DNA of 64,000 bases from assembly GCA_026391455.1 (NCBI GenBank), contig JAPLEH010000001.1, positions 62,001-126,000 of the forward strand, written 5' to 3'. This document shows, in pieces, positions 36,225 through 43,518 of the stretch. The DNA is from Bacteroidota bacterium. Its GTDB lineage: Bacteria > Bacteroidota > Bacteroidia > Chitinophagales > Chitinophagaceae. Below the pieces are notes generated by a model. The model had not been told where the DNA came from, did no database searches, and saw nothing but the letters and a program-made list of their open reading frames with translations. Numbering within the stretch: the stretch's first letter is position 1; every line of letters starts with the position of its first letter. The position numbers and the translations under genes were made by a program.

Positions 36225-36884
36225 ATGTCTAAATTAGTAATGGCATTAGCCGCTATAATTTTACTGTCAATGACTCCGGCAAGAAAAAATCGTATCATAT
36301 TTTTTGGTGATTCAATCACGCAGATGGGCGTGAACAAAGGCGGTTATATTGATCGTATGCAAACTTACCTTTCGGCAAAAGGCATATCAGATAAGTATGA
36401 GCTTATAGGCGCGGGAGTGGGTGGCAATAAAGTATACGATCTGTACCTGCGCCTGGATGAGGATGTGCTGGATAAACGGCCCGCACAGGTGCTGATCTAT
36501 GTTGGCGTGAATGATGTTTGGCATAAACAGATGGGAACGGGTACGGATTTAGATAAGTTTGAACGATTTTACGAAGCAATCATAAAGAAATGCCAGGCTC
36601 GCAAAATAAAAGTAATCGCCGTTACACCCCTTTGCATCGGCGAATTAAAAAATAATGCCAATCCACAGGATACGGATATGAACAGTTACTGCGATGTAAT
36701 CCGAAAACTGGCCACGGCTTATCATTGCGGGCTGGTGGATTTACGCAAGGAATGGATGGAATACGAGCAAGCACATAACCAACAAAACCAGGAGAAAGGA
36801 TTACTTACTACCGACAGAGTGCATTTAACGGACGCGGGTAGCCAATTGGTGACTGATGCTGTACTGAAAGCCCTTGCTCTATAA
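36225..36884 (+). CDS. SGNH/GDSL hydrolase family protein
   Basis: A 219-residue probable secreted esterase; a hydrophobic N-terminus (about 1-18) precedes the domain. SGNH blocks are IIFFGDSITQMG (nucleophile serine), GAGVGGNKVYD, YVGVNDVWHKQ and the Asp-His pair in DRVHLTDAGSQL. In the mannan operon it may remove acetyl groups from manno-oligosaccharides, but this role is inference only. Confidence 0.85.
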   Translation: MSKLVMALAAIILLSMTPARKNRIIFFGDSITQMGVNKGGYIDRMQTYLSAKGISDKYELIGAGVGGNKVYDLYLRLDEDVLDKRPAQVLIYVGVNDVWHKQMGTGTDLDKFERFYEAIIKKCQARKIKVIAVTPLCIGELKNNANPQDTDMNSYCDVIRKLATAYHCGLVDLRKEWMEYEQAHNQQNQEKGLLTTDRVHLTDAGSQLVTDAVLKALAL

Positions 36885-36922
36885 CTATTAATACATCGCT
36901 TCACAGATAAATCAATTGGTCT

Positions 36923-37762
36923 ATGCAAACCCGACGGGAATTTATAGCATGCACAGCCAGCCTTGCGGCAGGTAGTTTATTATTTGCAAATGCAAACACA
37001 GGTGACGGCAAAGTAAAAAATGCAGGGGTACAATTATATAGCTTTCGAAATGAAATGCTGGCGGATGCCACCGGTACGCTGAAAAAAATAGCTTCATTGG
37101 GAATAAAGCAAATTGAGTCTGCTGGTAGCAGTGCGGGGCATTACTACGGACTCAGTGCAGGGGATATGAAAAAGGCCTGTGAAGAGTTGGGCATGCATCT
37201 GCGCAGTGGCCATGTGCATATTGATGAACATTGGTTACATACCATCGATGAAGCCGCGGCCAGCGGACAAGAATACCTCATTTGCTCCACGATGCCCACC
37301 AACGGACAAGCGATTGAAAACTATAAAAAAGTAGCAGCCAAGTTTAATAAAGCGGGGGAGGATTGCGCCAAACGGGGTATCAAGTTCGGTTATCATAATC
37401 ATGAATACGAGTTTGAAACCGATCAGGGCCAGGTGCTGTACGATATATTGTTAGATAATACCGATCCTGCTCTGGTGCATATGGAACTGGATCTCGGCTG
37501 GGTGATCGTGGGTGGAAAAGATCCGCTTGATTATTTCAACCGGTACAAAGGACGTTTTCCATTATGGCATTTGAAAGATATGAACCTGGCAAAAAAACAA
37601 AGCACCGAATTTGGCAAAGGCAGCCTGGATATTCCCGCTATGCTGAAACAGCGTAAGCAGGCGGGACTGAAATATTTTTTTATCGAACAGGAAGAATACG
37701 CGAGCACACCATTTGAGAGTATGCAGGCCAATATGGATTATCTGTCCCATTTGTCAGTATAA
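36923..37762 (+). CDS. Sugar phosphate isomerase/epimerase family TIM-barrel protein
   Basis: A 279-residue xylose-isomerase-like TIM barrel of the AP_endonuc_2 superfamily. The N-terminus MQTRREFIACTASLAAGSLL looks like a Tat-type signal with a single-arginine-pair motif. Conserved parts are VQLYSFRNEMLAD, KFGYHNHEYEFE, VHMELDLGWVIVGGKDP and WHLKDMNLAKK, containing the expected metal-ligand Glu/Asp/His residues. The substrate is unknown. It is the last sizeable gene of the mannan operon, 38 nt after the SGNH gene. Confidence 0.85.
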   Translation: MQTRREFIACTASLAAGSLLFANANTGDGKVKNAGVQLYSFRNEMLADATGTLKKIASLGIKQIESAGSSAGHYYGLSAGDMKKACEELGMHLRSGHVHIDEHWLHTIDEAAASGQEYLICSTMPTNGQAIENYKKVAAKFNKAGEDCAKRGIKFGYHNHEYEFETDQGQVLYDILLDNTDPALVHMELDLGWVIVGGKDPLDYFNRYKGRFPLWHLKDMNLAKKQSTEFGKGSLDIPAMLKQRKQAGLKYFFIEQEEYASTPFESMQANMDYLSHLSV

Positions 37763-37939
37763 GTGAGGCATTCCTGATACTGTTCTCTTCCGCTACCGTA
37801 AGTATGATGTCTGTTAAGTAAAAAGCAGTGGTGGTTTCCCCTTCGTATTTTTCGAATGGGAGCAGGCATATTTCACAAGTAAATCCATAGTGCTGGTTTG
37901 GAAAGCAGGTATTATTTTCATGGTTAAATAATGCTAACT

Positions 37940-38065
37940 ATGAAAACTAAAATTGTACTTGCCCTCATTGTCGCCAGTCTTTTATTTCAGGCATGCAGCC
38001 GCGCTGTAAGCCCCTATCAGGCAGCCAATAATCCCAAAGGAAAACATTGCCGGGATATTAAATAA
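37940..38065 (+). CDS. Very small lipoprotein (41 aa)
   Basis: A short gene with ATG and TAA. Residues 1-19 form a clear lipoprotein signal (MKTKIVLALIVASLLFQAC). The mature tail of only about 23 residues reads SRAVSPYQAANNPKGKHCRDIK when the lipidated cysteine is excluded; key elements are SPYQAAN and KGKHC. It has no recognised function. It is convergent with another tiny gene at 38081. Confidence 0.6.
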   Translation: MKTKIVLALIVASLLFQACSRAVSPYQAANNPKGKHCRDIK

Positions 38066-38080
38066 TAATCCACAGGGGGC

Positions 38081-38227
38081 TTATTCACCGCCAAACACAT
38101 TGTTCACTGCGCCTTCCAGCATTGGGAATTTTTCCACTACATAATTCTTGATCGTGGCAATCGCCTGTTTGGCCTGTTCGTCACTCAGATTGGCTTCGGC
38201 TTTCAGTTTATCGATGAGTTCCTGCAT
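38081..38227 (-). CDS. Small conserved-looking protein (48 aa)
   Basis: A 48-residue open frame, ATG 38227 to TAA 38081. The predicted peptide is helical and amphipathic (MQELIDKLKAEANLSDEQAK, then AIATIKNYVVEKFPMLEGAV), ending NNVFGGE. The codon pattern and lack of rare residues look like a real gene; function is unknown. It lies 7 nt from a nonamer array. Confidence 0.6.
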   Translation of the reverse strand: MQELIDKLKAEANLSDEQAKQAIATIKNYVVEKFPMLEGAVNNVFGGE

Positions 38228-38234
38228 GGTGTGG

Positions 38235-38333
38235 GAGGTTGAATAGGTTACATAAGTTACATAGGTTGCATAGGTTAAAGTTGGTGCATAAAGAACTTAT
38301 GTCACTTATGCAACCTATTGAACTTATGCAACT
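38235..38333. repeat. Inverted nonamer array overlapping the clpX 3' end
   Basis: Eleven contiguous 9-bp units. The left units are GAGGTTGAA, TAGGTTACA, TAAGTTACA, TAGGTTGCA, TAGGTTAAA. The right units are in opposite orientation: TATGTCACT, TATGCAACC, TATTGAACT, TATGCAACT. GTT on the left becomes AAC on the right, so the two halves can pair as a long imperfect hairpin. The clpX stop codon (complement of 38324-38326) lies within the right half. Confidence 0.8.
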
Positions 38334-39571
38334 TTTAATAGGGAAAGCTTACTCTTATCAAATTTGCGTTTGGCATATTCGAGGTCGAGAGCGAATTCTT
38401 TTTCTTTGGAAGATGGCATTTCAAACATGGCATCGGTAAGAATACCTTCACAGATGCTGCGGAGACCGCGTGCACCCAGTTTATACTCCACGGCTTTTTC
38501 CACCATAAAGTCAAGTACATCGTTTTCGATGGTGAGATTGATCCCCTCCAGTTCAAACAGGCGCTGGTATTGCTTGATGAGTGCGTTCTTGGGCTCTGTA
38601 AGAATGGCACGCAGCGTACTGGCATCGAGTGGGTCCAGATGAGTGACCACGGGCAGCCTTCCCAGTAATTCTGGAATGAGGCCGAACGATTTCAGGTCCT
38701 GCGGATTCACATAGCGGAGCAGGTTCTTCTTCATGTCTTCCTGCAATTCTTTATCAACATTGAAGCCGATAGTATTGGTTTGTACCCGGCGTGCAATGAT
38801 GCGATCGATACCATCGAAGGCACCACCACAGATAAAGAGAATATTTTGAGTGTTGATCTTAACCAATTTTTGTTCCGGGTGCTTCCGTCCGCCCTGTGGG
38901 GGAACCAGCACTTCAGATCCTTCCAGCAGTTTGAGCATACCCTGTTGCACCCCTTCGCCGCTTACATCACGGGTAATGGAAGGATTATCTCCTTTGCGGG
39001 CGATCTTATCTATTTCGTCGATGAATACAATGCCTCTTTCGGCTGCCACCACATCGTAATTGCATACCTGCAGCAGGCGGGATAAAATGCTTTCCACATC
39101 TTCACCCACATATCCGGATTCAGTAAACACCGTCGCGTCTACGATGGTAAAGGGAACGTTGAGCAGCCGTGCAATACTTTTGGCGAGGAGCGTTTTACCG
39201 GTACCGGTTTCGCCCACCATTATAATATTGCTCTTTTCTATTTCCACTTCATTGCCGGAAGCACTGGCGTCACCGGTGCGTTGCTGTAAGCGCTTATAGT
39301 GGTTATACACGGCCACAGCGAGCGTTTTCTTCGCCTCATCCTGTCCGATCACATATTCATCCAGGAATTTTTTTATTTCAATGGGCTTCTTAACGTTGAG
39401 TTTGAAAGAGGAACTGCCTTTATCATCTTTCACGGTCAGCTCCTGGTCAATGATCTCACGGGCATGCTCCACACAGTTTTCACAAATATGTCCTTCCTGA
39501 CCAGCAATAAGGATTTTGACCTCATCTCTGCTGCGGCCACAAAAGGAACAATGTAGGGGGTTTTTTGCCAT
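38324..39571 (-). CDS. clpX: ATP-dependent Clp protease ATP-binding subunit ClpX
   Basis: The AAA+ unfoldase that feeds ClpP. The 415 residues have the N-terminal zinc-binding domain ([18 protein letters not shown] and ICENC), Walker [19 protein letters not shown], Walker [12 protein letters not shown], sensor region [10 protein letters not shown] and [12 protein letters not shown] (the RH/pore region follows), and a C-terminal lid. It is downstream of two clpP genes and trigger factor on the same strand. A hairpin and a -7 box in front suggest its own promoter. Confidence 0.97.
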   Translation of the reverse strand: MAKNPLHCSFCGRSRDEVKILIAGQEGHICENCVEHAREIIDQELTVKDDKGSSSFKLNVKKPIEIKKFLDEYVIGQDEAKKTLAVAVYNHYKRLQQRTGDASASGNEVEIEKSNIIMVGETGTGKTLLAKSIARLLNVPFTIVDATVFTESGYVGEDVESILSRLLQVCNYDVVAAERGIVFIDEIDKIARKGDNPSITRDVSGEGVQQGMLKLLEGSEVLVPPQGGRKHPEQKLVKINTQNILFICGGAFDGIDRIIARRVQTNTIGFNVDKELQEDMKKNLLRYVNPQDLKSFGLIPELLGRLPVVTHLDPLDASTLRAILTEPKNALIKQYQRLFELEGINLTIENDVLDFMVEKAVEYKLGARGLRSICEGILTDAMFEMPSSKEKEFALDLEYAKRKFDKSKLSLLKVA

Positions 39572-39625
39572 TTTATTGGGTATCTGCTAATCTTATAACG
39601 TAAGTTTAAACGAAATGGTAACGTA

Positions 39626-39633
39626 CAAAATTA
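39626..39633 (-). promoter_or_regulatory. Candidate -7 box of clpX promoter
   Basis: On the minus strand the sequence is TAATTTTG, an exact TAnnTTTG match, about 55 nt before the clpX ATG. It overlaps the tail of the clpP terminator hairpin. Confidence 0.4.
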
Positions 39634-39660
39634 TAAAACCACCCTGAATAGGGCGGTTTT
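39631..39660 (-). terminator. Terminator after clpP (39699-40331)
   Basis: On the minus strand AAAACCGCCCT and AGGGTGGTTTT form an 11-bp stem with one G-U pair and a 4-nt loop (arms 39650-39660 and 39635-39645), followed by a T-rich tail. Confidence 0.65.
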
Positions 39661-39698
39661 ATTTGCAATAAACACTTAATGTGTTTATAATGAGTATT

Positions 39699-40331
39699 TT
39701 ATAATGAATCTACGATCTTATCAGCAATGCCATAGGCCAATGCGCCTTCTGCATCCATCCAGAAATCACGGTCGAAATCCTTCATGATCTGTTCTACAGT
39801 CTTGCCGCAATTTTTGGCCAGAATGCCGGCTCCGATCTCTTTTACCCGCCTGGTTTGCCGTGCCTGTATCTCCAGATCGGCACTTACGCCCTGAATATAA
39901 CCGCCCAATGAAGGCTGATGGATCATAACTTCCCCGTGCGGGAAAATATACCGTTTGCCTTTCACACCACCACTCAGCAGAATGCTTCCCATGGAGGCGG
40001 CCAGACCCATACAAATGGTACTTACCGGGCTTTTGATCATTTGCATGGTATCGTACATCACCATACCGCTTGTTACCACCCCGCCGGGGCTGTTGATATA
40101 AAATTTGATCTCTTCTCCGGGCCTGTCTGCATCGAGGAGCAGCAATTTGCTGACCACGTCTTTGGCACTTTTATCATCCACCACGCCCCAGAGGTATACA
40201 GATCGTTTATCAAAGAAATACCGTTCAAGTTTTTTGCTGAACATACCCAGATCGCTCTTGGGTTGTTCTTCTTTTTCTTCTTCGTCTTCAGAAAGAATCA
40301 GTTGTTTGTATAATAAATCCTGGTGATTCAT
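39699..40331 (-). CDS. clpP: ClpP protease subunit (paralogue 2)
   Basis: A 210-residue serine peptidase subunit. The catalytic triad is visible: S113 in GLAASMGS, H138 in MIHQPSLGG and D189 in DRDFWMDAEGALAYGI. It has an unusual acidic N-terminal extension (SEDEEEKEEQP, residues 14-24) absent from typical ClpP. It lies 46 nt after the other clpP and before clpX, so it is likely part of a Clp operon. Confidence 0.93.
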   Translation of the reverse strand: MNHQDLLYKQLILSEDEEEKEEQPKSDLGMFSKKLERYFFDKRSVYLWGVVDDKSAKDVVSKLLLLDADRPGEEIKFYINSPGGVVTSGMVMYDTMQMIKSPVSTICMGLAASMGSILLSGGVKGKRYIFPHGEVMIHQPSLGGYIQGVSADLEIQARQTRRVKEIGAGILAKNCGKTVEQIMKDFDRDFWMDAEGALAYGIADKIVDSL

Positions 40332-40377
40332 GTGTTGCGTTTTTTTCTGTTAGAAACCGGTTGCGGGCCGGGTTTAA

Positions 40378-41070
40378 TTAATCTTTTTTGGCTTTACGGG
40401 GATTGGTCAGCAATACCTCATCCACGAGACCGTATTCTTTGGCTTCGGGGGCCGTCATCCAGTTATCGCGGTCGAAATCGATTTCGATCTGCTCAATGGA
40501 TTTACCGGTATGCACCTGTACCACTTCATACAATTCTTTTTTGAGCTTGCGGATCTCATTCACGGTGATCTCGATATCACTGGCCTGTCCACCAATGGCG
40601 CCACTGGGCTGGTGCATCATGATGCGGGAGTGACGCAATGCGGCTCTTTTCCCTTTGGTACCAGCGCCCAACAGCACACAGGCCATGGAGGCGGCCACAC
40701 CGATACAGATCGTGGCGATATCTGGGCTTACGTATTGCATGGTATCATATACACCCAACCCGGAATACACGCTTCCGCCGGGACTGTTGATATACATATT
40801 TATATCCCGAGACCGGTCGGATGAATCCAGAAACAGCAATTGGGCGGTTACAATATTGGCGATCTCGTCATTGATCGGGTAGCCCAGGAAGATGATCCGG
40901 TCCATCATCAAGCGGCTGTATACATCCATTACGGCTACATTCAGGGAACGTTCCTCAATGATATTGGGCGTCATGGCCGTTACCAAGTGAGAAGCATAGC
41001 TGTGCAGGGTATTACTGGATAGTCCGCGGTGCTTAACCGCATATTTTTCGAACTCAGAGTTAAATGTCAT
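40378..41070 (-). CDS. clpP: ClpP protease subunit (paralogue 1)
   Basis: A 230-residue ClpP with triad S128 (GVAASMACV), H153 (MMHQPSGAI) and D202 (DRDNWMTAPEAKEYGLVDE). This copy is closer to canonical ClpP than its neighbour: INSPGGSVYSGLGVYDTMQ and the C-terminal part match the classical enzyme well. Two tandem clpP genes suggest a mixed ClpP1P2 particle. Confidence 0.95.
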   Translation of the reverse strand: MTFNSEFEKYAVKHRGLSSNTLHSYASHLVTAMTPNIIEERSLNVAVMDVYSRLMMDRIIFLGYPINDEIANIVTAQLLFLDSSDRSRDINMYINSPGGSVYSGLGVYDTMQYVSPDIATICIGVAASMACVLLGAGTKGKRAALRHSRIMMHQPSGAIGGQASDIEITVNEIRKLKKELYEVVQVHTGKSIEQIEIDFDRDNWMTAPEAKEYGLVDEVLLTNPRKAKKD

Positions 41071-41500
41071 AGATAGTTATTTTGTGAGGATCAATTCCCT
41101 GCATCAAATATCCGTCCAAATGCCAAAACCACAAAATCCCCTGACAGGTTTCAGAAAATATAAGACGAAATGGCGGAAAGTGCAGAAGTCGGGAAGACCG
41201 GAAGTCGGACGTGTCCGCCGTGGCGGAAAGACCGGAAGTCCGAAGAATTTAGAATTAAGAATGTAGAATTATGAATTATTCCAACCGCAAACGTTAATAT
41301 CAGAAAATCTAAAACCTACCTGCCGAAGTGAAATGGAGGTATGGCAGGCAGGTCTAAAATAATGAGAGCCGCATACATCCCACACCGTACATCGAAAACC
41401 GTACATCCCACACCGTACATCGTACACCTTACCCCGTACATAAAAAAAAATCCCGGAACAAGCCCGGGATCTGTATTGCAGAAATAGCTTTCTATTAAAA
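41071..41500. repeat. 430-bp clpP-tig spacer made mostly of short-period repeats
   Basis: No gene apparent. It holds GAAGTCGG-like 7-8 bp repeats (about 41185-41243), five 7-bp units at 41244-41278 (AGAATTT, AGAATTA, AGAATGT, AGAATTA, TGAATTA), a hairpin at 41314-41353 with arms ACCTACCTGCC and GGCAGGCAGGT, and ten contiguous 7-bp units at 41372-41441 built on CGTACAT alternating with CCCACAC and related heptamers. The tig terminator follows directly. Confidence 0.75.
41442..41470 (-). terminator. Terminator after trigger factor
   Basis: On the minus strand ATCCCGG (41464-41470) pairs with CCGGGAT (41450-41456) around a 7-nt loop, followed by nine T. Confidence 0.9.
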
Positions 41501-42877
41501 TTAATGATGATGATGCTGATGTGCTTCCACCATTTTGGTGAATTCTTCTGCACCGATGAATTGATCAGCAGGTCGAACCTGAGATGCAGCCCATTCGAAT
41601 ATTTTCTGGGTCTGCAACCTGTTGTATGCATCTTCCACATATTTGCGGTCCTTCATCATTTTCTCTATATAATCATTTACCCAGGGTTGGTCATCGCTGA
41701 GATTGGCGCCGCCCATATAACTGAACAATTGTTGTTTGGCGAAGATGCGAATCTCATCGGGGCCTACCTGCACACCGTTGTCCTGTACGATTTTGTCGGA
41801 AATAAGCGTCCATTTCAACTGGCTGATAAATACAGGGAATTCTTTTTCCACTTCTTCGTCAGTCTTTGTTTTTTCACCCTGTGTTTTCACCCATTTTTTC
41901 AGAAAATCTTCGGGAAACTGTATGGCGGTATTGTCTACCAGAAAATGGAATACCTGGTCATGAATCTGGTTATTGGCCTGGCTGTTCCAGTATTGCTGAA
42001 TTTCATTGCGCAGTTTGTCGCGGAGATCAGCTTCTGTTTTCACATCCTGGCCGGGGTATAACTGGTTGAAGAATTCTTCGTTCAGTTCTCGTTTCTCCAG
42101 CAGTCCTATTTTGGTAATAGTGATAGTAAAATATTTTTCTGCAGCGGCAGGGTCAGCTTTGTCAAGCCCCATGTCGCTGATGATCCACTCTCTTTCTTTT
42201 TCCTCAAACGCGTCTTTCAGTTGCGCGGTTTCAGTATGACCGGTGGTTTGGCTCATCCATTTGCTACGGAAAGCGGGGGCGAAATATTTTACCAGTATGG
42301 AATTATCTTTTTTGATACCACCTTCTGTTATAGTACCATCGGCATCTGTTTCTGTAAAATCGAGGTTGAGCACATTATCCTCGGTGTTCACCGTTTCTTC
42401 ATTCTTCATATTGCCATGGCGGTTGCGTAACCGTTCTACTTCGCCATCGATCATCTCATCGGTTACTTCCACCACGTAGCGGGTAATGTTTGCACTGCCG
42501 GGATCGGGAAGATTGAATGCGGGTTTCATCCCCACTTCAAAATCGAAGCTATAATCTACCGGATTGTTCATGTCCAGTTTGCTGAAATCACTGTCCATGG
42601 GAAGGGGCTGGGCGAAAATGTCGATCTCCCCGCTTTGCAAATAAGCCATCAGTTCTTTGTCCACACTCTTCAGTACCTCATCGGCAAACAGGGAAGTGCC
42701 ATACATTTTACGGATCAGTCCGGCGGGCACCATGCCTTTACGGAATCCGGGAATATTCGCCTTTTTGCTATACTCTTTCAGCGCTTTTTCAAAAGAGGGC
42801 AGATAATCGGTTTTTTCCAGTTTCACGGTGAGCTTTTCATGCAGCAGACCGATGTTTTCTTTAGTAACAGTTGCCAT
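41501..42877 (-). CDS. tig: Trigger factor with natural poly-histidine tail
   Basis: Ribosome-associated chaperone/peptidyl-prolyl isomerase of 458 residues. The ribosome-binding domain has FRKGMVPAGLIRKMYG (signature GFRKGxxP); the middle region is a diverged isomerase domain (INKxDDNVL-like segment TEDNVLNLDFTETDADG); the C-terminal domain is helical. The protein ends MVEAHQHHHH, a natural His-rich tail. It lies upstream of the two clpP genes and clpX, a common grouping, but a terminator and a 430-bp spacer separate them here. Confidence 0.93.
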   Translation of the reverse strand: MATVTKENIGLLHEKLTVKLEKTDYLPSFEKALKEYSKKANIPGFRKGMVPAGLIRKMYGTSLFADEVLKSVDKELMAYLQSGEIDIFAQPLPMDSDFSKLDMNNPVDYSFDFEVGMKPAFNLPDPGSANITRYVVEVTDEMIDGEVERLRNRHGNMKNEETVNTEDNVLNLDFTETDADGTITEGGIKKDNSILVKYFAPAFRSKWMSQTTGHTETAQLKDAFEEKEREWIISDMGLDKADPAAAEKYFTITITKIGLLEKRELNEEFFNQLYPGQDVKTEADLRDKLRNEIQQYWNSQANNQIHDQVFHFLVDNTAIQFPEDFLKKWVKTQGEKTKTDEEVEKEFPVFISQLKWTLISDKIVQDNGVQVGPDEIRIFAKQQLFSYMGGANLSDDQPWVNDYIEKMMKDRKYVEDAYNRLQTQKIFEWAASQVRPADQFIGAEEFTKMVEAHQHHHH

Positions 42878-42892
42878 TATCGTAGTTTAATA

Positions 42893-43095
42893 GAAGTTCA
42901 AAAAGTTGAAAAGGTTCAAAAAGTTTAAAAGGTTACAGAACAGCTTCCTGCTTTTCGGGGAGAAGGTTCAACTTTTTGAAGTAAATTCCTGTAGCGGGTA
43001 ACTTTTGGAACTTATTCAACCTATGGAACCCGCCACGGCGGGCACGCCTCTTGAACCTCTTGAACCTCTTGAACTTCTGAAACCTCTTCAACTTA
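42893..43095. repeat. Inverted nonamer arrays between tig and tRNA-Leu
   Basis: Left array (42893-42937): GAAGTTCAA, AAAGTTGAA, AAGGTTCAA, AAAGTTTAA, AAGGTTACA. Right arrays (43005-43031 and 43051-43095), opposite orientation: TTGGAACTT, ATTCAACCT, ATGGAACCC, then TTGAACCTC twice, TTGAACTTC, TGAAACCTC, TTCAACTTA. The right array ends 8 nt from the 3' end of the tRNA, so it would lie in the tRNA trailer; the left array is 16 nt upstream of the tig ATG. Confidence 0.8.
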
Positions 43096-43103
43096 AAGTA
43101 TTG

Positions 43104-43185
43104 TCCGGATGGAGGGACTCGAACCCCCACACCTTGCGGCATCAGATCCTAAGTCTGACGTGTCTACCAATTTCACCACATCCGG
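43104..43185 (-). tRNA. tRNA-Leu (anticodon UAG)
   Basis: An 82-nt tRNA. The acceptor stem CCGGATG/CATCCGG pairs perfectly with discriminator A at 43104. The D-arm has AATTGGTAGAC, the anticodon stem TCAGA/TCTGA encloses CTTAGGA with anticodon TAG (complement of 43149-43151), there is a long variable arm TGCCGCAAGGTGT as expected for class II tRNA, and the T-loop is TTCGAGT. CCA is not encoded. Confidence 0.96.
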
Positions 43186-43276
43186 TGTTTTGAAAACAAA
43201 TACCCAATAATTAAAATTCCAAATCCCAGGCAAAACGCATTCTGTTTCAGCCGTTGGAATTTTTAATTTTGGGTGG

Positions 43277-43284
43277 CAAAGGTA
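43277..43284 (-). promoter_or_regulatory. Candidate -7 box of tRNA-Leu promoter
   Basis: Minus-strand TACCTTTG exactly matches TAnnTTTG and lies about 90 nt before the tRNA 5' end. Confidence 0.35.
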
Positions 43285-43389
43285 GGGCTTTTTTATGTTT
43301 GGACGGGCAAGATTGGAATTTAATACACATGCCAGCAAAAACCGGCAAATTTCATTTCATAAATATTAAAAAAAACATTACGTTTGGGC

Positions 43390-43433
43390 TAACCATCTGG
43401 GCTTTAACCAAGACTTTGTCTGATAACCAAGAC
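43390..43433 (+). promoter_or_regulatory. TAACCAAGAC direct repeats upstream of first adhesin
   Basis: TAACCAAGAC occurs at 43405-43414 and 43424-43433 (19-bp spacing); a diverged copy, TAACCATCTG, lies at 43390-43399. This may be an activator or repressor site about 90-130 bp ahead of the ATG. Confidence 0.3.
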
Positions 43434-43518
43434 CTTCCTGAAATTTTATATCCTGGAACGACTGATGCAGGTAATTGCTGCATGTAAAATTTTTTGCACT
43501 CAACCAAACCAATTGCTG

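Larger units (their letters stand above)
43186..43518. other. Intergenic region: tRNA-Leu promoter side and first adhesin leader
   Basis: About 330 bp with no gene seen. It contains a minus-strand -7 box for the tRNA and a set of TAACCA-type direct repeats ahead of the adhesin gene (listed separately). Confidence 0.5.

Noticed and set aside
38239-38439. 66-residue plus-strand frame at the clpX 3' end
   Set aside because: It is formed by the nonamer array and by antisense clpX sequence; the translated N-terminus is just the repeat unit.
41372-41441. CRISPR-like repeat array
   Set aside because: Units are 7 bp (or 14 bp pairs) without spacers; no cas genes nearby. The same reasoning removes the nonamer arrays.
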